Positions 44,367 through 53,076 of a stretch of 64,000 nucleotides of DNA are shown one piece after another. The notes under the pieces are model-generated. The model was not told the origin of the DNA, ran no database searches, and saw only the letters and a program-made list of their open reading frames with translations. Numbering within the stretch: position 1 is the stretch's first letter; every line of letters starts with the position of its first letter. Source of the DNA: Proteobacteria bacterium UBA2363 (GTDB taxonomy: Bacteria; Pseudomonadota; Gammaproteobacteria; Xanthomonadales; UBA2363); contig DDTN01000045.1 of the NCBI GenBank assembly GCA_002344355.1, forward strand, positions 1-64,000, in the 5' to 3' direction. A program made the translations under genes and the position numbers.

Positions 44367-45719
44367 TCAGAGGATGTAGCGGCTGAGGTCCTCGTGGCCG
44401 GCCAGAGCCGCCAGGTGGGCGTCGACGTAGTCGGCGTCGATCACGTAGCGCTCGCCGGCCCGGTCGGGCGCCTCGAACGAGATGCCGTCGAGCAGGCGCT
44501 CGAGCACGGTGTGCAGGCGCCGGGCGCCGATGTTCTCGGTGCGCTCGTTGACCGCGCAGGCGATCTCGGCGAGCCGGGCGATGCCCTCGTCGGTGAACTC
44601 GATGGCGACGCCCTCGGTGCCGAGCAGGGCCGTGTACTGGCGGGTCAGGGCGTTGTCCGGCTCGGCCAGGATGCGCCGGAAGTCCTCAACGGTCAGCGCC
44701 GACAGCTCGACGCGGATCGGGAAGCGGCCCTGCAGCTCGGGGATCAGGTCGCTGGGCCGGGCCAGGTGGAAGGCGCCCGAGGCGATGAACAGGATGTGGT
44801 CGGTGCGCACCGGGCCGTACTTGGTGCCGACCGTCGAGCCTTCCACCAGCGGCAGCAGGTCGCGCTGCACGCCTTCGCGGGAGACGTCGGCGCCGGTCGC
44901 GCCGCTGCGCCGGCAGACCTTGTCGAGCTCGTCGATGAAGACGATGCCGTTCTGCTCGCAGTTGTGGATCGCGGCCTCGCGCACTTCGTCCTCGTTGACC
45001 AGGCGACCGGCCTCCTCCTCGACCAGCTGGGCCAGGGCCGCCTTCACCTTCAGCCGGCGCTTCTGGGTGCGGCCGCCGCCCAGCGACCTGAACATCTCGC
45101 GCAGCTGGCCGGTCATCTCCTCCATGCCGGGCGGCGCCATGATGTCGATGCCGGGACCGGCGGCGGCCAGCTCCAGCTCGACCTCGCGCCCGTCGAGGGC
45201 GCCCTCGCGCAACTGCTTGCGCAGCTTCTGCCGGGTGTCGGCCTGCGGGTCGTCGGCGCCGGCGGCCTGCTCGGTCCAGCCCATCGGCCCTGTGTGCTGC
45301 TGCCGGCGCGGCAGCAGGGCATCGAGCAGGCGCTCCTCGGCGGCGTCCTCGGCCTGGGCGCGGACCCGGGCCTTGGCCCGGTCGCGCTGCATCTTGACCG
45401 CGGCATCGGCGAGGTCGCGGACGATTTGCTCGACGTCCTTGCCGACGTAGCCGACCTCGGTGAACTTGGTCGCCTCGACCTTGATGAACGGCGCCCCGGC
45501 CAGGTTGGCAAGACGCCGCGCGATCTCGGTCTTGCCGACGCCGGTCGGGCCGATCATCAGGATGTTCTTGGGCGTGACCTCCTCGCGCAGCCCCGGCTCG
45601 AGCTGCATGCGCCGCCAGCGGTTGCGCAGGGCGATCGCCACGGCACGCTTGGCGGCGTGCTGGCCGATGATGAACTTGTCCAGCTCCTGGACGATCTCGC
45701 GGGGGGTCATGTCAGACAT
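44367..45719 (-). CDS. hslU: HslU ATPase of the HslUV protease
   Basis: 450 residues. The AAA+ core has Walker A GPTGVGKT at 57-64, Walker B GIVFIDELDKV and sensor residues in a typical order, with the intermediate I-domain at ~105-240 (Arg/Gln-rich, RLLDALLPRRQQ). The C-terminal EDLSRYIL is the HslV-activating tail. It unfolds proteins and feeds them to HslV. The start has two ATGs (45719 and 45710) and no clear Shine-Dalgarno, because the 76-bp gap to hslV is filled by inverted GGGAGC/GCTCCC repeats. Confidence 0.97.
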   Translation of the reverse strand: MSDMTPREIVQELDKFIIGQHAAKRAVAIALRNRWRRMQLEPGLREEVTPKNILMIGPTGVGKTEIARRLANLAGAPFIKVEATKFTEVGYVGKDVEQIVRDLADAAVKMQRDRAKARVRAQAEDAAEERLLDALLPRRQQHTGPMGWTEQAAGADDPQADTRQKLRKQLREGALDGREVELELAAAGPGIDIMAPPGMEEMTGQLREMFRSLGGGRTQKRRLKVKAALAQLVEEEAGRLVNEDEVREAAIHNCEQNGIVFIDELDKVCRRSGATGADVSREGVQRDLLPLVEGSTVGTKYGPVRTDHILFIASGAFHLARPSDLIPELQGRFPIRVELSALTVEDFRRILAEPDNALTRQYTALLGTEGVAIEFTDEGIARLAEIACAVNERTENIGARRLHTVLERLLDGISFEAPDRAGERYVIDADYVDAHLAALAGHEDLSRYIL

Positions 45720-45728
45720 GGCGGGGAT

Positions 45729-45752
45729 GGGAGCAGGGAGCGGGGGGCAGGG
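45729..45752. repeat. GGGAGC tract upstream of hslU (half of an inverted pair)
   Basis: GGGAGCAGGGAGCG followed by further G-rich units, lying 10 bp upstream of the hslU start. Its inverse partner is 45801-45826. The pair could fold into a long imperfect stem in the hslVU message. Confidence 0.6.
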
Positions 45753-45795
45753 CGACGCGGAGCGGACGGGGCGCGGGTGGCGGGACGGGCAGGGC

Positions 45796-46380
45796 TCAGG
45801 CCCTGCTCCCTGCCGCCTGCTCCCTGTCGTCCAGCGACTCGATCACCCGGTTCTGGTTGGTGTAGATGCAGATCTCGCCGGCCACCTCGAGGGCGCTCTC
45901 GACGATGGCACGGGCGTCCAGGCGGGTGTGGCGGAGCAGGGCCCGGGCGGCGGCCTGGGCGTAGGGGCCGCCGGAGCCGATCGCGATCAGGCCGTCCTCG
46001 GGTTCCAGCACGTCGCCGTTGCCGCTGATCAGCAGCGAGGCCTCGGCGTCGGCCACCGCCAGCATCGCCTCGAGCCGGCCCAGCCGGCGGTCGGTGCGCC
46101 AGTCCTTGGCCAGTTCGACCGCGGCGCGCACCAGTTGCCCGCCGTGCTTCTCCAGCTTGGCCTCGAACAGCTCGAACAGGGTGAAGGCGTCGGCGGTGGC
46201 GCCGGCGAAACCGGCCAGGATGCGGCCGTCGCGGCCCAGGCGGCGGACCTTGCGGGCGTTGGCCTTGACCACCGTGTTGCCGAGCGTGACCTGGCCGTCG
46301 CCGCCCATCACCACCCGGCCGTCGCGGCGCACCGAGACGATGGTGGTGGCATGGAAGCTCGGTGTCTGGCTCACGGGCAT
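45796..46380 (-). CDS. hslV: HslV peptidase subunit with a repeat-derived C-terminal tail
   Basis: 194 residues from ATG 46380. The catalytic Thr is residue 12, released after processing of MPVSQTPSFHA; the sequence then runs TTIVSVRRDGRVVMGGDGQVTLG. The Lys and Gly residues of the proteasome-type fold are present (ARKVRRLGRDGRILAGFAG). HslV normally stops shortly after ICIYTNQNRVIESL. Here about ten more residues (DREQAAGSRA) are encoded by a CTGCTCC-type repeat that overlaps the 3' end. These extra residues may lie close to the HslU docking face, so they could matter. Confidence 0.96.
   Translation of the reverse strand: MPVSQTPSFHATTIVSVRRDGRVVMGGDGQVTLGNTVVKANARKVRRLGRDGRILAGFAGATADAFTLFELFEAKLEKHGGQLVRAAVELAKDWRTDRRLGRLEAMLAVADAEASLLISGNGDVLEPEDGLIAIGSGGPYAQAAARALLRHTRLDARAIVESALEVAGEICIYTNQNRVIESLDDREQAAGSRA
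45801..45826. repeat. CTGCTCC tract inside the 3' end of hslV (half of an inverted pair)
   Basis: Two CTGCTCCCTG units separated by a CCGC spacer. The tract lies within the last codons of hslV and is the inverse of 45729-45752. Confidence 0.6.
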
Positions 46381-46498
46381 GCTCCGCAGCGTGTGGAAGG
46401 ATCGATCTTGGGCCGGCCTGGAGGGAATGCAAGGGCGGGCCGGCGCAGCCGCTGACCGACCGATCGGGGAGGGTGCGCCCATGCCCCGACGGCCCGGT

Positions 46499-47419
46499 TC
46501 ACTCGGGCTTGCGCCTCGCCCGTGGATGGGCGGCGTCGTAGACCCGGGCCAGGTGCTGGAAGTCGAGGTGGGTGTAGACCTGCGTGGTGGCGATGTCGGC
46601 GTGGCCGAGCAGTTCCTGGACGCCGCGCAGGTCCTGCGAGGATTCCAGCACGTGGCTGGCGCAGGAGTGCCGGAGCAGGTGCGGGTGCAGGCGTTGCGGC
46701 AGCCCGTGCACCCGGCTCAGGTGGTGAAGCCGGGCCTGGACGGTGCGCACCGAGAGGTGGCCGCCGGCCCGGCCCGGAAAGACGTGGTCGGCGCCTCCGG
46801 CCAGCGCGCGCCATTGCGCCAGGGCGGCGCGCGCGGCCGCACCGACCGGCACCACGCGGGTCTTGCCGCCCTTGCCGGCGACGCGCAGTTCGGTCAGCCC
46901 GGCATCGGCGTCGCGCCAGCGCGCGCCGACCAGCTCGCTGACCCGCAGGCCGGAGGAATAGGCCAGCTCGAACAGGGCGCGGTCGCGGGCGGCGCGCACC
47001 GGGTCGTCGCCATCGGCGTCGCCCAGGCCATCCAGGAACGCGGCCATGGCGTCGGCGTCGAGCACCCGCGGCAGGCGCCGGCCGCTGCGCGGCGCGCGCA
47101 GGCCGGCCGCCGGGTTGTGCGCGAGCGCGCCCTCGCGCAGCAGCCAGCGGCAGAAGCTGCGCAGCGCCGCCAGCCAGCGCGCCAGCGACCGCCCGGACAA
47201 GCCGCGCCGGAACTCGCGCGCGACCAGGCCGCGCAGCGGCTCGGTGGCCAGCGCCGGCCAGCCCGGGAGGCCCTGTTCGTCGACCCAGGCCAGCAGGCGG
47301 CGCAGGTCGCGGCGGTAGGCGGCGAGCGTGTGCGGGCTCAGCCTGCGCGACACCTCCAGGTGGCGCAGGAAGGCCTCGATGTCGGCGGCCGGATCGAAGT
47401 CGGGCGCGGCGCCTGCCAC
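46499..47419 (-). CDS. xerC: Tyrosine recombinase XerC
   Basis: 306 residues from GTG 47419; no ATG is available without entering the upstream gene. The N-terminal SAM-like domain begins FLRHLEVSRRLSPHTLAAYRRDL. The catalytic set is present: Arg in YSSGLRVSELV, Lys in VAGKGGKTRVV, HxxR in HPHLLRHSCASHVL, His in LLGHADIATTQVYTH and the nucleophile Tyr in that last motif. With XerD it resolves chromosome dimers at dif. It sits in the conserved dapF-DUF484-xerC order. Confidence 0.95.
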   Translation of the reverse strand: MAGAAPDFDPAADIEAFLRHLEVSRRLSPHTLAAYRRDLRRLLAWVDEQGLPGWPALATEPLRGLVAREFRRGLSGRSLARWLAALRSFCRWLLREGALAHNPAAGLRAPRSGRRLPRVLDADAMAAFLDGLGDADGDDPVRAARDRALFELAYSSGLRVSELVGARWRDADAGLTELRVAGKGGKTRVVPVGAAARAALAQWRALAGGADHVFPGRAGGHLSVRTVQARLHHLSRVHGLPQRLHPHLLRHSCASHVLESSQDLRGVQELLGHADIATTQVYTHLDFQHLARVYDAAHPRARRKPE

Positions 47420-47428
47420 GATCGTCGC

Positions 47429-48118
47429 TCAGCCGTGCCGGCGCAGCGCCGCGGCCACGGTCTGCGCGATCAGGTCCAGGAAGAAGGTGCCCTGGCCGGG
47501 GTGGAAGCGGTTCGGGTCCGGGCTGGCGATCGCCAGCAGGCCCAGGCCGGGCAGCGGCAGCAGGGCGCAGCTGCCGATCGCCTCGGGCTCCTCGAACAGC
47601 AGGCCGGCCTGCGCCGCGGTCAGGCGGCCGCACAGCGGCTCGCCGCGTTCGATGACGTCGGCGATCGCCGCCAGCGAGGGGTCGCCGGCCGGAACCGCCA
47701 GCAGCCACTCGGCGGCGGGCAGCTCCGGATCGGGATGGTGCAGCAGCACGCGCACTTGCTCGGTGCCGAAATCCTCGCGCAGCGCGGCGACCAGCCGGCG
47801 CATCGACTCGGCCGGGCCGCGCGCGCGCATCAGCGCCAGGTTGAGCGCATGCACCCGCCGCATCAGGGTCTCGTTCTCGCTGGCGATGGCGACCAGCACC
47901 TTGATCCGCTGCGCCAGTTCGCGGTTCTTGTCTCGCAGCACCTCGAGCTGGTAGCCGGCCAGCGAGGCGGCGCGCCCGTGGCCATGGTCCTTGGGCACCA
48001 CCAGGCTCAGCGCCAGGTCCGGATGGTCGCTCAGGAACTCCGGATGGCGGCGCAGGTAGCGCGCCACCTCGGCGGCGGTGACCGCGACCGCGGCGGTTGC
48101 GTCGTTGGCATCGGTCAT
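47429..48118 (-). CDS. DUF484 family protein
   Basis: 229 residues. The N-terminus EVARYLRRHPEFLSDHPDLALSLVVP is the DUF484 hallmark. A short coiled coil (LEVLRDKNRELAQRIKVLVAIASENETL) leads into a GAF-like domain (LCGRLTAAQAGLLFEEPEAIGSCALLPL ... LGLLAIASPDPNRFHPGQGTFFLDLIAQTVAAAL). The start overlaps the dapF stop (ATGA), and xerC begins 9 bp after it. The partner or ligand is unknown. Confidence 0.93.
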   Translation of the reverse strand: MTDANDATAAVAVTAAEVARYLRRHPEFLSDHPDLALSLVVPKDHGHGRAASLAGYQLEVLRDKNRELAQRIKVLVAIASENETLMRRVHALNLALMRARGPAESMRRLVAALREDFGTEQVRVLLHHPDPELPAAEWLLAVPAGDPSLAAIADVIERGEPLCGRLTAAQAGLLFEEPEAIGSCALLPLPGLGLLAIASPDPNRFHPGQGTFFLDLIAQTVAAALRRHG

Positions 48119-48942
48119 GGCGTGAGGGTTCCTTCGAAGACGAACGTGGCCGGGCCGCGCAGGCGCAACGGCTCCCCGGCATCGCCCTGCCAGCGCACGC
48201 CCAGGGTGCCGCCGGGCAGCTCGATGCGGCTGTCGGCGGCGATCCGGCCGCCGCGGCGCAGCCACGCGTGGGCCGCGCAGGCGCCGCTGCCGCAGGCCAG
48301 GGTCTCGCCGACGCCGCGCTCGATCACGCGCAGGCGCAGCCGGTCGGGCGCCAGCACCTGCACGAAACCGACGTTGCAGCCGTCCGGGAAGGCCGGATGC
48401 GCCTGCAGGGCGAACGCCAGGTCGACCGGGGCATCGACCACCTCGGCGACCTCGATCACCACGTGCGGGTTGCCGACCGCGACCGCGCCGAACGTCACGT
48501 CCAGGCCGTCCACGCACAGGTGCAGGCCATCGCCGGCCTGGCGGGCGCCGATCACCGGCAGGGCGGCCGGGTCGAAGTCCGGGATCGCCAGGTCCACCTC
48601 GAAGCTGCCGTCGCCGGCGCGGCGCACCGGCACCGGGCCGGACGGGCCGTCGAGGACGCCGGCATCGGCCAGGGTGCCGTCCCGATGCAGCCAGGCGGCG
48701 ACGCAGCGGGCGCCGTTGCCGCACTGGCGGGCGGCGCTGCCGTCGGCGTTGACCACCGCATAGGCGGCGACCGAGCCGGGCGAGCGCGGCGGCAGCACGA
48801 TCATCACCTGGTCGCAGCCGACGCCGAAATGGCGGTCGGCGAGCGCGGCGCAGGCCTCCGGCCCGGGGGCGGCGCCGGCGCGGGCGTCGAGCACGACGAA
48901 GTCGTTGCCGGCGCCCTGCATCTTGGAAAAGCGCAGGGGCAT
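48115..48942 (-). CDS. dapF: Diaminopimelate epimerase
   Basis: 275 residues from ATG 48942, the start that gives MPLRFSKMQGAGNDFVVLDA as in the family; a GTG at 49005 would add 21 residues running back into lptM. The two active-site Cys residues are in ADGSAARQCGNGARC and RGVGETLACGSGACAA. It interconverts LL- and meso-diaminopimelate for lysine and peptidoglycan. It overlaps the DUF484 gene by 4 bp. Confidence 0.96.
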   Translation of the reverse strand: MPLRFSKMQGAGNDFVVLDARAGAAPGPEACAALADRHFGVGCDQVMIVLPPRSPGSVAAYAVVNADGSAARQCGNGARCVAAWLHRDGTLADAGVLDGPSGPVPVRRAGDGSFEVDLAIPDFDPAALPVIGARQAGDGLHLCVDGLDVTFGAVAVGNPHVVIEVAEVVDAPVDLAFALQAHPAFPDGCNVGFVQVLAPDRLRLRVIERGVGETLACGSGACAAHAWLRRGGRIAADSRIELPGGTLGVRWQGDAGEPLRLRGPATFVFEGTLTP

Positions 48943-48961
48943 GGGCCGGTCGGGGGGCGCC

Positions 48962-49186
48962 TCAGATGTCGCGGGCGAGGGATTCGGTACGGCGACGGCG
49001 CTCACGGCGGGGTTCCTGCTCGGACGGGCCGCTGCGCGCGGCGTCCGCCTCGGCGGCGGCCTTGGCCGCGGCCAGCTCCGCGGCGGTCATCGGCGGCGGT
49101 GCGATCGGATCGCGCAGGTACAGGTCGCCCTTGTTGCCGCAGGCGGTCAGCGCGGCCAGGCTGGCCAGGAGCACGAATGCGCGCAT
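48962..49186 (-). CDS. lptM: LptM (YifL-type) small lipoprotein
   Basis: 74 residues. Signal peptide II with lipobox LAALTACGNKGDLYLRDP (Cys16), the conserved G-x-KG-x-LY-x-P family motif. The E. coli counterpart helps mature the LptD disulfides in the LPS translocon. The C-terminal ~35 residues are a charged Arg/Glu tail. A position immediately upstream of dapF is the usual one. Confidence 0.88.
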   Translation of the reverse strand: MRAFVLLASLAALTACGNKGDLYLRDPIAPPPMTAAELAAAKAAAEADAARSGPSEQEPRRERRRRTESLARDI

Positions 49187-49217
49187 GGGGTTCCTCGGAT
49201 GGTGGATCGATGGCGGC

Positions 49218-49223
49218 AGTATA
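49218..49223 (-). promoter_or_regulatory. -10 box (TATACT) for the lptM-dapF-DUF484-xerC operon
   Basis: Minus-strand TATACT 31 nt before ATG 49186, with GAGGAA as ribosome-binding site. The match to TATAAT is 5 of 6. Confidence 0.55.
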
Positions 49224-49512
49224 GGGAACCGGGCCGGCCGCCGCGTCGGCGCCGGGCGCGCGGCAACGCCGGCGGTCGCGATCCCGGGGCGGAGGATGGC
49301 GGGGCGGCGCCGACGGATCGCCCGGACCTTTCCTGGTCCGAGTGTCTCCCGGGTCCGCGGTCGCGTCGGCCGATCCACGCGTCGTGCCAAGGTCCGCTCC
49401 GGTTGGCCGGTCCGGCGCAGTGCCGGATGCGCCCCGACCGCCCAACGGTCCGCTGGCCGCACCAGGGCGCGGCCTGGCGGCGTCGCTGCGCGCCGTGGGG
49501 CGGCATCCGGGC

Positions 49513-49518
49513 TAGACT
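49513..49518 (+). promoter_or_regulatory. -10 box (TAGACT) 6 nt before the 49525 gene, leaderless-type promoter
   Basis: TAGACT, 6 nt, then ATG 49525, the same geometry as at gspB and exeA. Confidence 0.55.
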
Positions 49519-49524
49519 CCGGGC

Positions 49525-50178
49525 ATGGACATGCTCGCGCTGCCGACCTCGCCGTTCGCGCTGCTGGTCGCCGTCGGCGTGGCCCTGGCGCTGGCCGGCC
49601 TGGCCGCCCTGGCCGGGCTGGTGCGCGCGCTGCGTGCGCGCCGCCCCGGCCGCGTGCTGTCGCGGCTGCTGTTGCTGCTGGTCCTGGATGGACTGGCCCT
49701 GCTGGCCCTGGTGCTGGCGCTGGCCCTGCATGGCTACGGGCGGCTGACCGGCGAGACGCCGGTCGCCGAGCTGGCCTTCAGCCGGCTCGGCGATGGCCTG
49801 TACGAGGTCGAACTGAAGCAGCCCGATGGCGCCAGTGCGCGCTACCGGCTTGCCGGCGACGACTGGCAGCTCGACGCCCGGGTCGTCAAGTGGCGGCCCT
49901 GGGCGGTCCTGGCCGGCCTCGACCCGGTCTACCGGCTGGACCGCCTCAGCGGTCGCTGGCACGACCTGGAGCGGGAGCGGGCGGCGGACCGCAGCGTCCA
50001 CGACCTGGCCGGGGCCGGCGGCCTGGACCTGTGGTCGCTGGCCAGCCGGCATCCGCGCTGGCTGCCCTTCGTCGACACCGAGTACGGCAGCGGTGCCTAC
50101 CTGCCGATGCGCGACGGCGCCCGCTACCAGGTCAGCCTGAGTCCGCTGGGCGGGCTGGTGGCACGCCCGCTGCCCTGA
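49525..50178 (+). CDS. Membrane protein of unknown function
   Basis: 217 residues. Two N-terminal helices (~10-33, LLVAVGVALALAGLAALAGLV; ~46-69, LLLLLVLDGLALLALVLALAL) precede a ~145-residue domain with alternating charged and aromatic residues (VAELAFSRLGDGLYEVELKQPDGASARYRLAGDDWQLDARVVKWRPWAVLAGLDPVYRLDRLSGRW). The domain is likely periplasmic and beta-rich. Related proteins are sometimes labelled cation/multidrug efflux pump without evidence; it is far too small for an RND pump. I assign no function. Confidence 0.75.
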   Translation: MDMLALPTSPFALLVAVGVALALAGLAALAGLVRALRARRPGRVLSRLLLLLVLDGLALLALVLALALHGYGRLTGETPVAELAFSRLGDGLYEVELKQPDGASARYRLAGDDWQLDARVVKWRPWAVLAGLDPVYRLDRLSGRWHDLERERAADRSVHDLAGAGGLDLWSLASRHPRWLPFVDTEYGSGAYLPMRDGARYQVSLSPLGGLVARPLP

Positions 50179-50241
50179 CCGGCCGGTCCCGCCGAACGCG
50201 GGCGTGGCCCCCGCGGCGCGCCCCGATCACGGCGCCGGCGT

Positions 50242-50595
50242 TCAGCCTGCCTGTCGCTGCCGTCCGGCCACGGGCCGCAGCGCCGCCCGTGGCCGGCCGG
50301 GCCGGGCTGCGGTCGTCGCCGCCGCACCCGCCGTCCGGCGCCGCGGCGCCGGCGGTCGCCGTCCACGTCCGTGCAGGCGATCGGCGCCGGTGCCGGCGGC
50401 TGCCGGCACCAGCAGCCAGGCCAGTGCGAGGGCGGCGAGCGGCAGCAGCCACAGCCACAGGGCGACCGGGCCGAGGGCGGTGTCCAGGCCGTGCAGCGGC
50501 GGCAGGCAGGCCTGCACGGTGGCGCCCAGCGCGGCCCAGGCGGCCAGCAGGCGCTGCCCGGCGCCGGACAGGTGGCGTAAGGGATCGAGGGTCAT
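50242..50595 (-). CDS. Small membrane protein of unknown function
   Basis: 117 residues from ATG 50595, which has an AAGGAGG ribosome-binding site 7 nt upstream, one of the best in the window. Two hydrophobic stretches: ~17-33 and ~42-65 (LGPVALWLWLLPLAALALAWLLVPAAA). The last ~45 residues are Arg/Pro/Ala-rich and low in complexity. It converges on the 49525 gene (63-bp gap). Not recognised. Confidence 0.6.
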   Translation of the reverse strand: MTLDPLRHLSGAGQRLLAAWAALGATVQACLPPLHGLDTALGPVALWLWLLPLAALALAWLLVPAAAGTGADRLHGRGRRPPAPRRRTAGAAATTAARPGRPRAALRPVAGRQRQAG

Positions 50596-50768
50596 GGCAG
50601 CCTCCTTGGACGATGCCGGACACTGTCGCGGCAGCGTGTCGCAGGCATTGCGACCCGGTGGCGCGCGCGCAGATCGCCGGTCGCAGGGGGGGGCGCCGAA
50701 TCCGGGTCGGGGGCGCGGACTGCCGGCCAGGCCCTGGCGCGGGCGCCGGCAAGCCCCCAGCACCCGCC

Positions 50769-51665
50769 TCAGGCCAGCAGGCGCGACCACAGCAGCACGG
50801 TGGCCAGGCCCGCCACCAGGCCATAGCCGACCATGGCCGCGGCCAGCTCCGGTTCCAGCCGGGCGGCCATCGCCAGCGCGGCAGCGGTGAACATCGGCGG
50901 CATCGCCGCCTCCAGAACGCCGACCGCCAGCACCTCCGGCGTCACCGGCAGGACCCGCAGCAGCGCCCAGGCCAGCACCGGCATCAGCGCCAGCTTCAGG
51001 CCCAGGCCGGCCAGCAGCGGCGTCCAGCGGCCCGGCGGCAGGCGCAGCCGCAGCTTCAGGCCCAGCGCGAAGGCGACCAGCGGCAGCAGCGGCGCCGCCA
51101 GGTGCTCGGCCACCGCCTGCGCCGCCGGTGGCAGCGGTGAACCCAGCGCCAGGGCCAGCAGCAGGGCCAGGAACGGCGGGAAACCGGCGATCCGCCGGGC
51201 GATCGCCGCAGCCCCCGGACGTTCCTGACCGCCATAGGCGGCCAGCACGAACAGGCCCCAGGTGCTGACCAGCAGGAAGGTGCCGAACTGGTCGTAGACC
51301 GCGGCCAGGCCGACCTGCTCGGCGCCGAGCAGGGCGGTGACCAGCGGGAAGCCCAGGAAGGACGTGTTGCCGAGGGTCGCCATCAGCAGCAGGCAGCCGA
51401 CCACGCCCCGCGGCCAGGCCAGCGCCCGGCCCAGCAGCACCACGCAGGCGGCGATCGCCAGCGCCACCGCCCAGGGCACCAGCACCAGGGCCAGCAGCTC
51501 GCTGCGCAGCTCCAGCCCGGGCACCCGTGCCAGCACCAGGGCCGGCAGGCAGATCCACAGCACGAACAGGTTCAGCGCCTCGGCGCCGCCCTCCGGGAAC
51601 ACGCCGCGGCGCCGGCAGCCCCAGCCGGCGACGAGCGCCAGCAGCATGGCGACGATCGCTGCCAT
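50769..51665 (-). CDS. AEC-family (auxin efflux carrier-like) transporter
   Basis: 298 residues with about ten hydrophobic helices in two inverted halves. Family landmarks are LNLFVLWICLPALVLARVP, LLMATLGNTSFLGFPLVTALLG (the N-x-x-F-x-G-xP crossing) and VLEAAMPPMFTAAALA in the second half. AEC proteins export organic acids or other small anions in bacteria. It lies 16 bp downstream of the WYL regulator on the same strand, so the pair is probably co-transcribed. Confidence 0.9.
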   Translation of the reverse strand: MAAIVAMLLALVAGWGCRRRGVFPEGGAEALNLFVLWICLPALVLARVPGLELRSELLALVLVPWAVALAIAACVVLLGRALAWPRGVVGCLLLMATLGNTSFLGFPLVTALLGAEQVGLAAVYDQFGTFLLVSTWGLFVLAAYGGQERPGAAAIARRIAGFPPFLALLLALALGSPLPPAAQAVAEHLAAPLLPLVAFALGLKLRLRLPPGRWTPLLAGLGLKLALMPVLAWALLRVLPVTPEVLAVGVLEAAMPPMFTAAALAMAARLEPELAAAMVGYGLVAGLATVLLWSRLLA

Positions 51666-51681
51666 GGCCGCGGCCGTTCCC

Positions 51682-52752
51682 TCAGTCGCCGGCGGCGTCG
51701 GGCGGCTCCAGCTCGAAGCCGCTGCGGTAGCTGGCCAGGGCCAGGGTCAGCATGCTCCGCGCCTCCTCGCGCAGCGGCAGCGGCTCGACGATCTCGGCGT
51801 CGGCGCCGTGGCGCAGCACGTCGCCGAGCAGCTCGCGCGGGTTGCTGTAGGGCACGCGCAGCTCGTAGCGGCCGTCCGGCAGCCACTGGCCCTGCTGGCG
51901 CGAATGCCAGCGTTCGTCGGCGACCCAGCGCGCCGCGCGCGCCGAGAAGCGGATCACCGCGGTCGCCCGGGCCGGGCCCGAGAAGATGCCGTAGCCGCCG
52001 ACCAGGTGGCTGTCGAGCTGCTCGGCGGGAACCAGCAGGGCCGGTTCGCGCAACGGCTCGGGGTTGCCGATGCGGTCGACCGCGAAGCTGCGCAGCGCCT
52101 CGCGGCCATGGTCGTGGGCGTCCAGGTACCAGTTGTCGCGGTAGTGCACCAGGCGTTGCGGCGACACGGTCCGCTGGCCGCCGCGGCCGGTGCTGCGGGC
52201 GTTGTAGTCGAAGCGCAGCCGATGCTGCGACAGGGTGGCGCTGGCGACCGTGCGGAACACCGCCTCGTCCAGGCGCCGGGCCGCCGCAGCCACCACCCGG
52301 ACCCTGCCCTCCGGCCAGCCCGGTCGTCCCGACTCGGCGGCCAGCAGCTTCTCGATGCGACCGCGCAGCGGCGCCAGCGCCTCGTTCAGCGGCCCCGCGC
52401 CGGTGCTGCGCGAAGCCATCTCGTAGAGCGCGACCAGGGCATGCAGCTCGTCGCTCGACAGCCACAGGCCCGGCAGCTCGAAGCTGTCGCCGTCGCGCTC
52501 GACGTAGCGCGCCGAACTCGGCTCGCCGCCCAGCACGATCGGCGCGCCCAGGGCGTCGCGCAGGAACGCGAGGTCGCGGTAAAGGGTGGCGCGTGCGCAG
52601 CCCAGCTCGTCCTGGAGCTGGCGCAGCGGGATCGGCCGGCGCGCCGCCTTCAGCTTGCGGTGCAGGGCGTTGACCCGTTCCTGCCGGCTGATCTCGGGAC
52701 GTTGCTTGCGGCTGCGGGGTCGCGGCGCGGGCTCGGTGCGGTCGCTGGCCAT
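51682..52752 (-). CDS. WYL-domain transcriptional regulator (YafY-like)
   Basis: 356 residues. A winged helix-turn-helix at ~22-80 (QERVNALHRKLKAARRPIPLRQLQDELGCARATLYRDLAFLRDALGAPI) is followed by the WYL ligand-binding domain at ~165-235 (LRFDYNARSTGRGGQRTVSPQRLVHYRDNWYLDAHDH, with DNWYLDA in place of WYL) and a C-terminal WCX-type extension (~260-350). It probably controls the adjacent AEC transporter. The ligand is unknown; nucleic acids or nucleotides are ligands of other members. Confidence 0.92.
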   Translation of the reverse strand: MASDRTEPAPRPRSRKQRPEISRQERVNALHRKLKAARRPIPLRQLQDELGCARATLYRDLAFLRDALGAPIVLGGEPSSARYVERDGDSFELPGLWLSSDELHALVALYEMASRSTGAGPLNEALAPLRGRIEKLLAAESGRPGWPEGRVRVVAAAARRLDEAVFRTVASATLSQHRLRFDYNARSTGRGGQRTVSPQRLVHYRDNWYLDAHDHGREALRSFAVDRIGNPEPLREPALLVPAEQLDSHLVGGYGIFSGPARATAVIRFSARAARWVADERWHSRQQGQWLPDGRYELRVPYSNPRELLGDVLRHGADAEIVEPLPLREEARSMLTLALASYRSGFELEPPDAAGD

Positions 52753-52807
52753 GGCGTTGGAGGGCTCGATCGGATCGGACGCGCCAGCCTAGCGCAGCAG
52801 CGAAGCC

Positions 52808-52828
52808 GGGACTCGGGACTCGGGACTC
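52808..52828 (+). repeat. (GGGACTC)x3 heptamer tract
   Basis: Three perfect tandem GGGACTC units followed by GGGG, 55 bp upstream of the WYL regulator start. Confidence 0.85.
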
Positions 52829-53076
52829 GGGGCCGGGGCCTGGGGTTGAGGAGCCAGTGCGCCAGGAACCGAGCCGACGCACGCTGTCTAGGGCTGGTGG
52901 GATGAGCCTGTGTCCAGTCAGGCGCTTTGCGGTGCGCGGGTCGTGGCGCGCCCCGGCCGTCGACAACAGATGCCGGCCAGGAGGACCGGTGGCCGATACG
53001 TCAAGCTTCGCGGACCTCCACTGCGCTACCGGGGCGGCATGGCGGGTCGCGGCCAACTCTCCGCTTGCCAAATTCC

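Larger units (their letters stand above)
49187..49524. other. 338-bp divergent gap between lptM and the 49525 membrane-protein gene
   Basis: Contains the lptM -10 box near its left end and TAGACT at its right end. The middle ~270 bp shows no gene, tRNA or convincing hairpin. Confidence 0.6.

Noticed and set aside
48943..49005. Earlier GTG start for dapF
   Set aside because: It would add 21 residues unlike the family and run through the end of lptM; ATG 48942 gives the canonical start.
49525..50178. Multidrug efflux pump label for the 49525 product
   Set aside because: The protein has only two helices and 217 residues, so it cannot be a pump; left as unknown.
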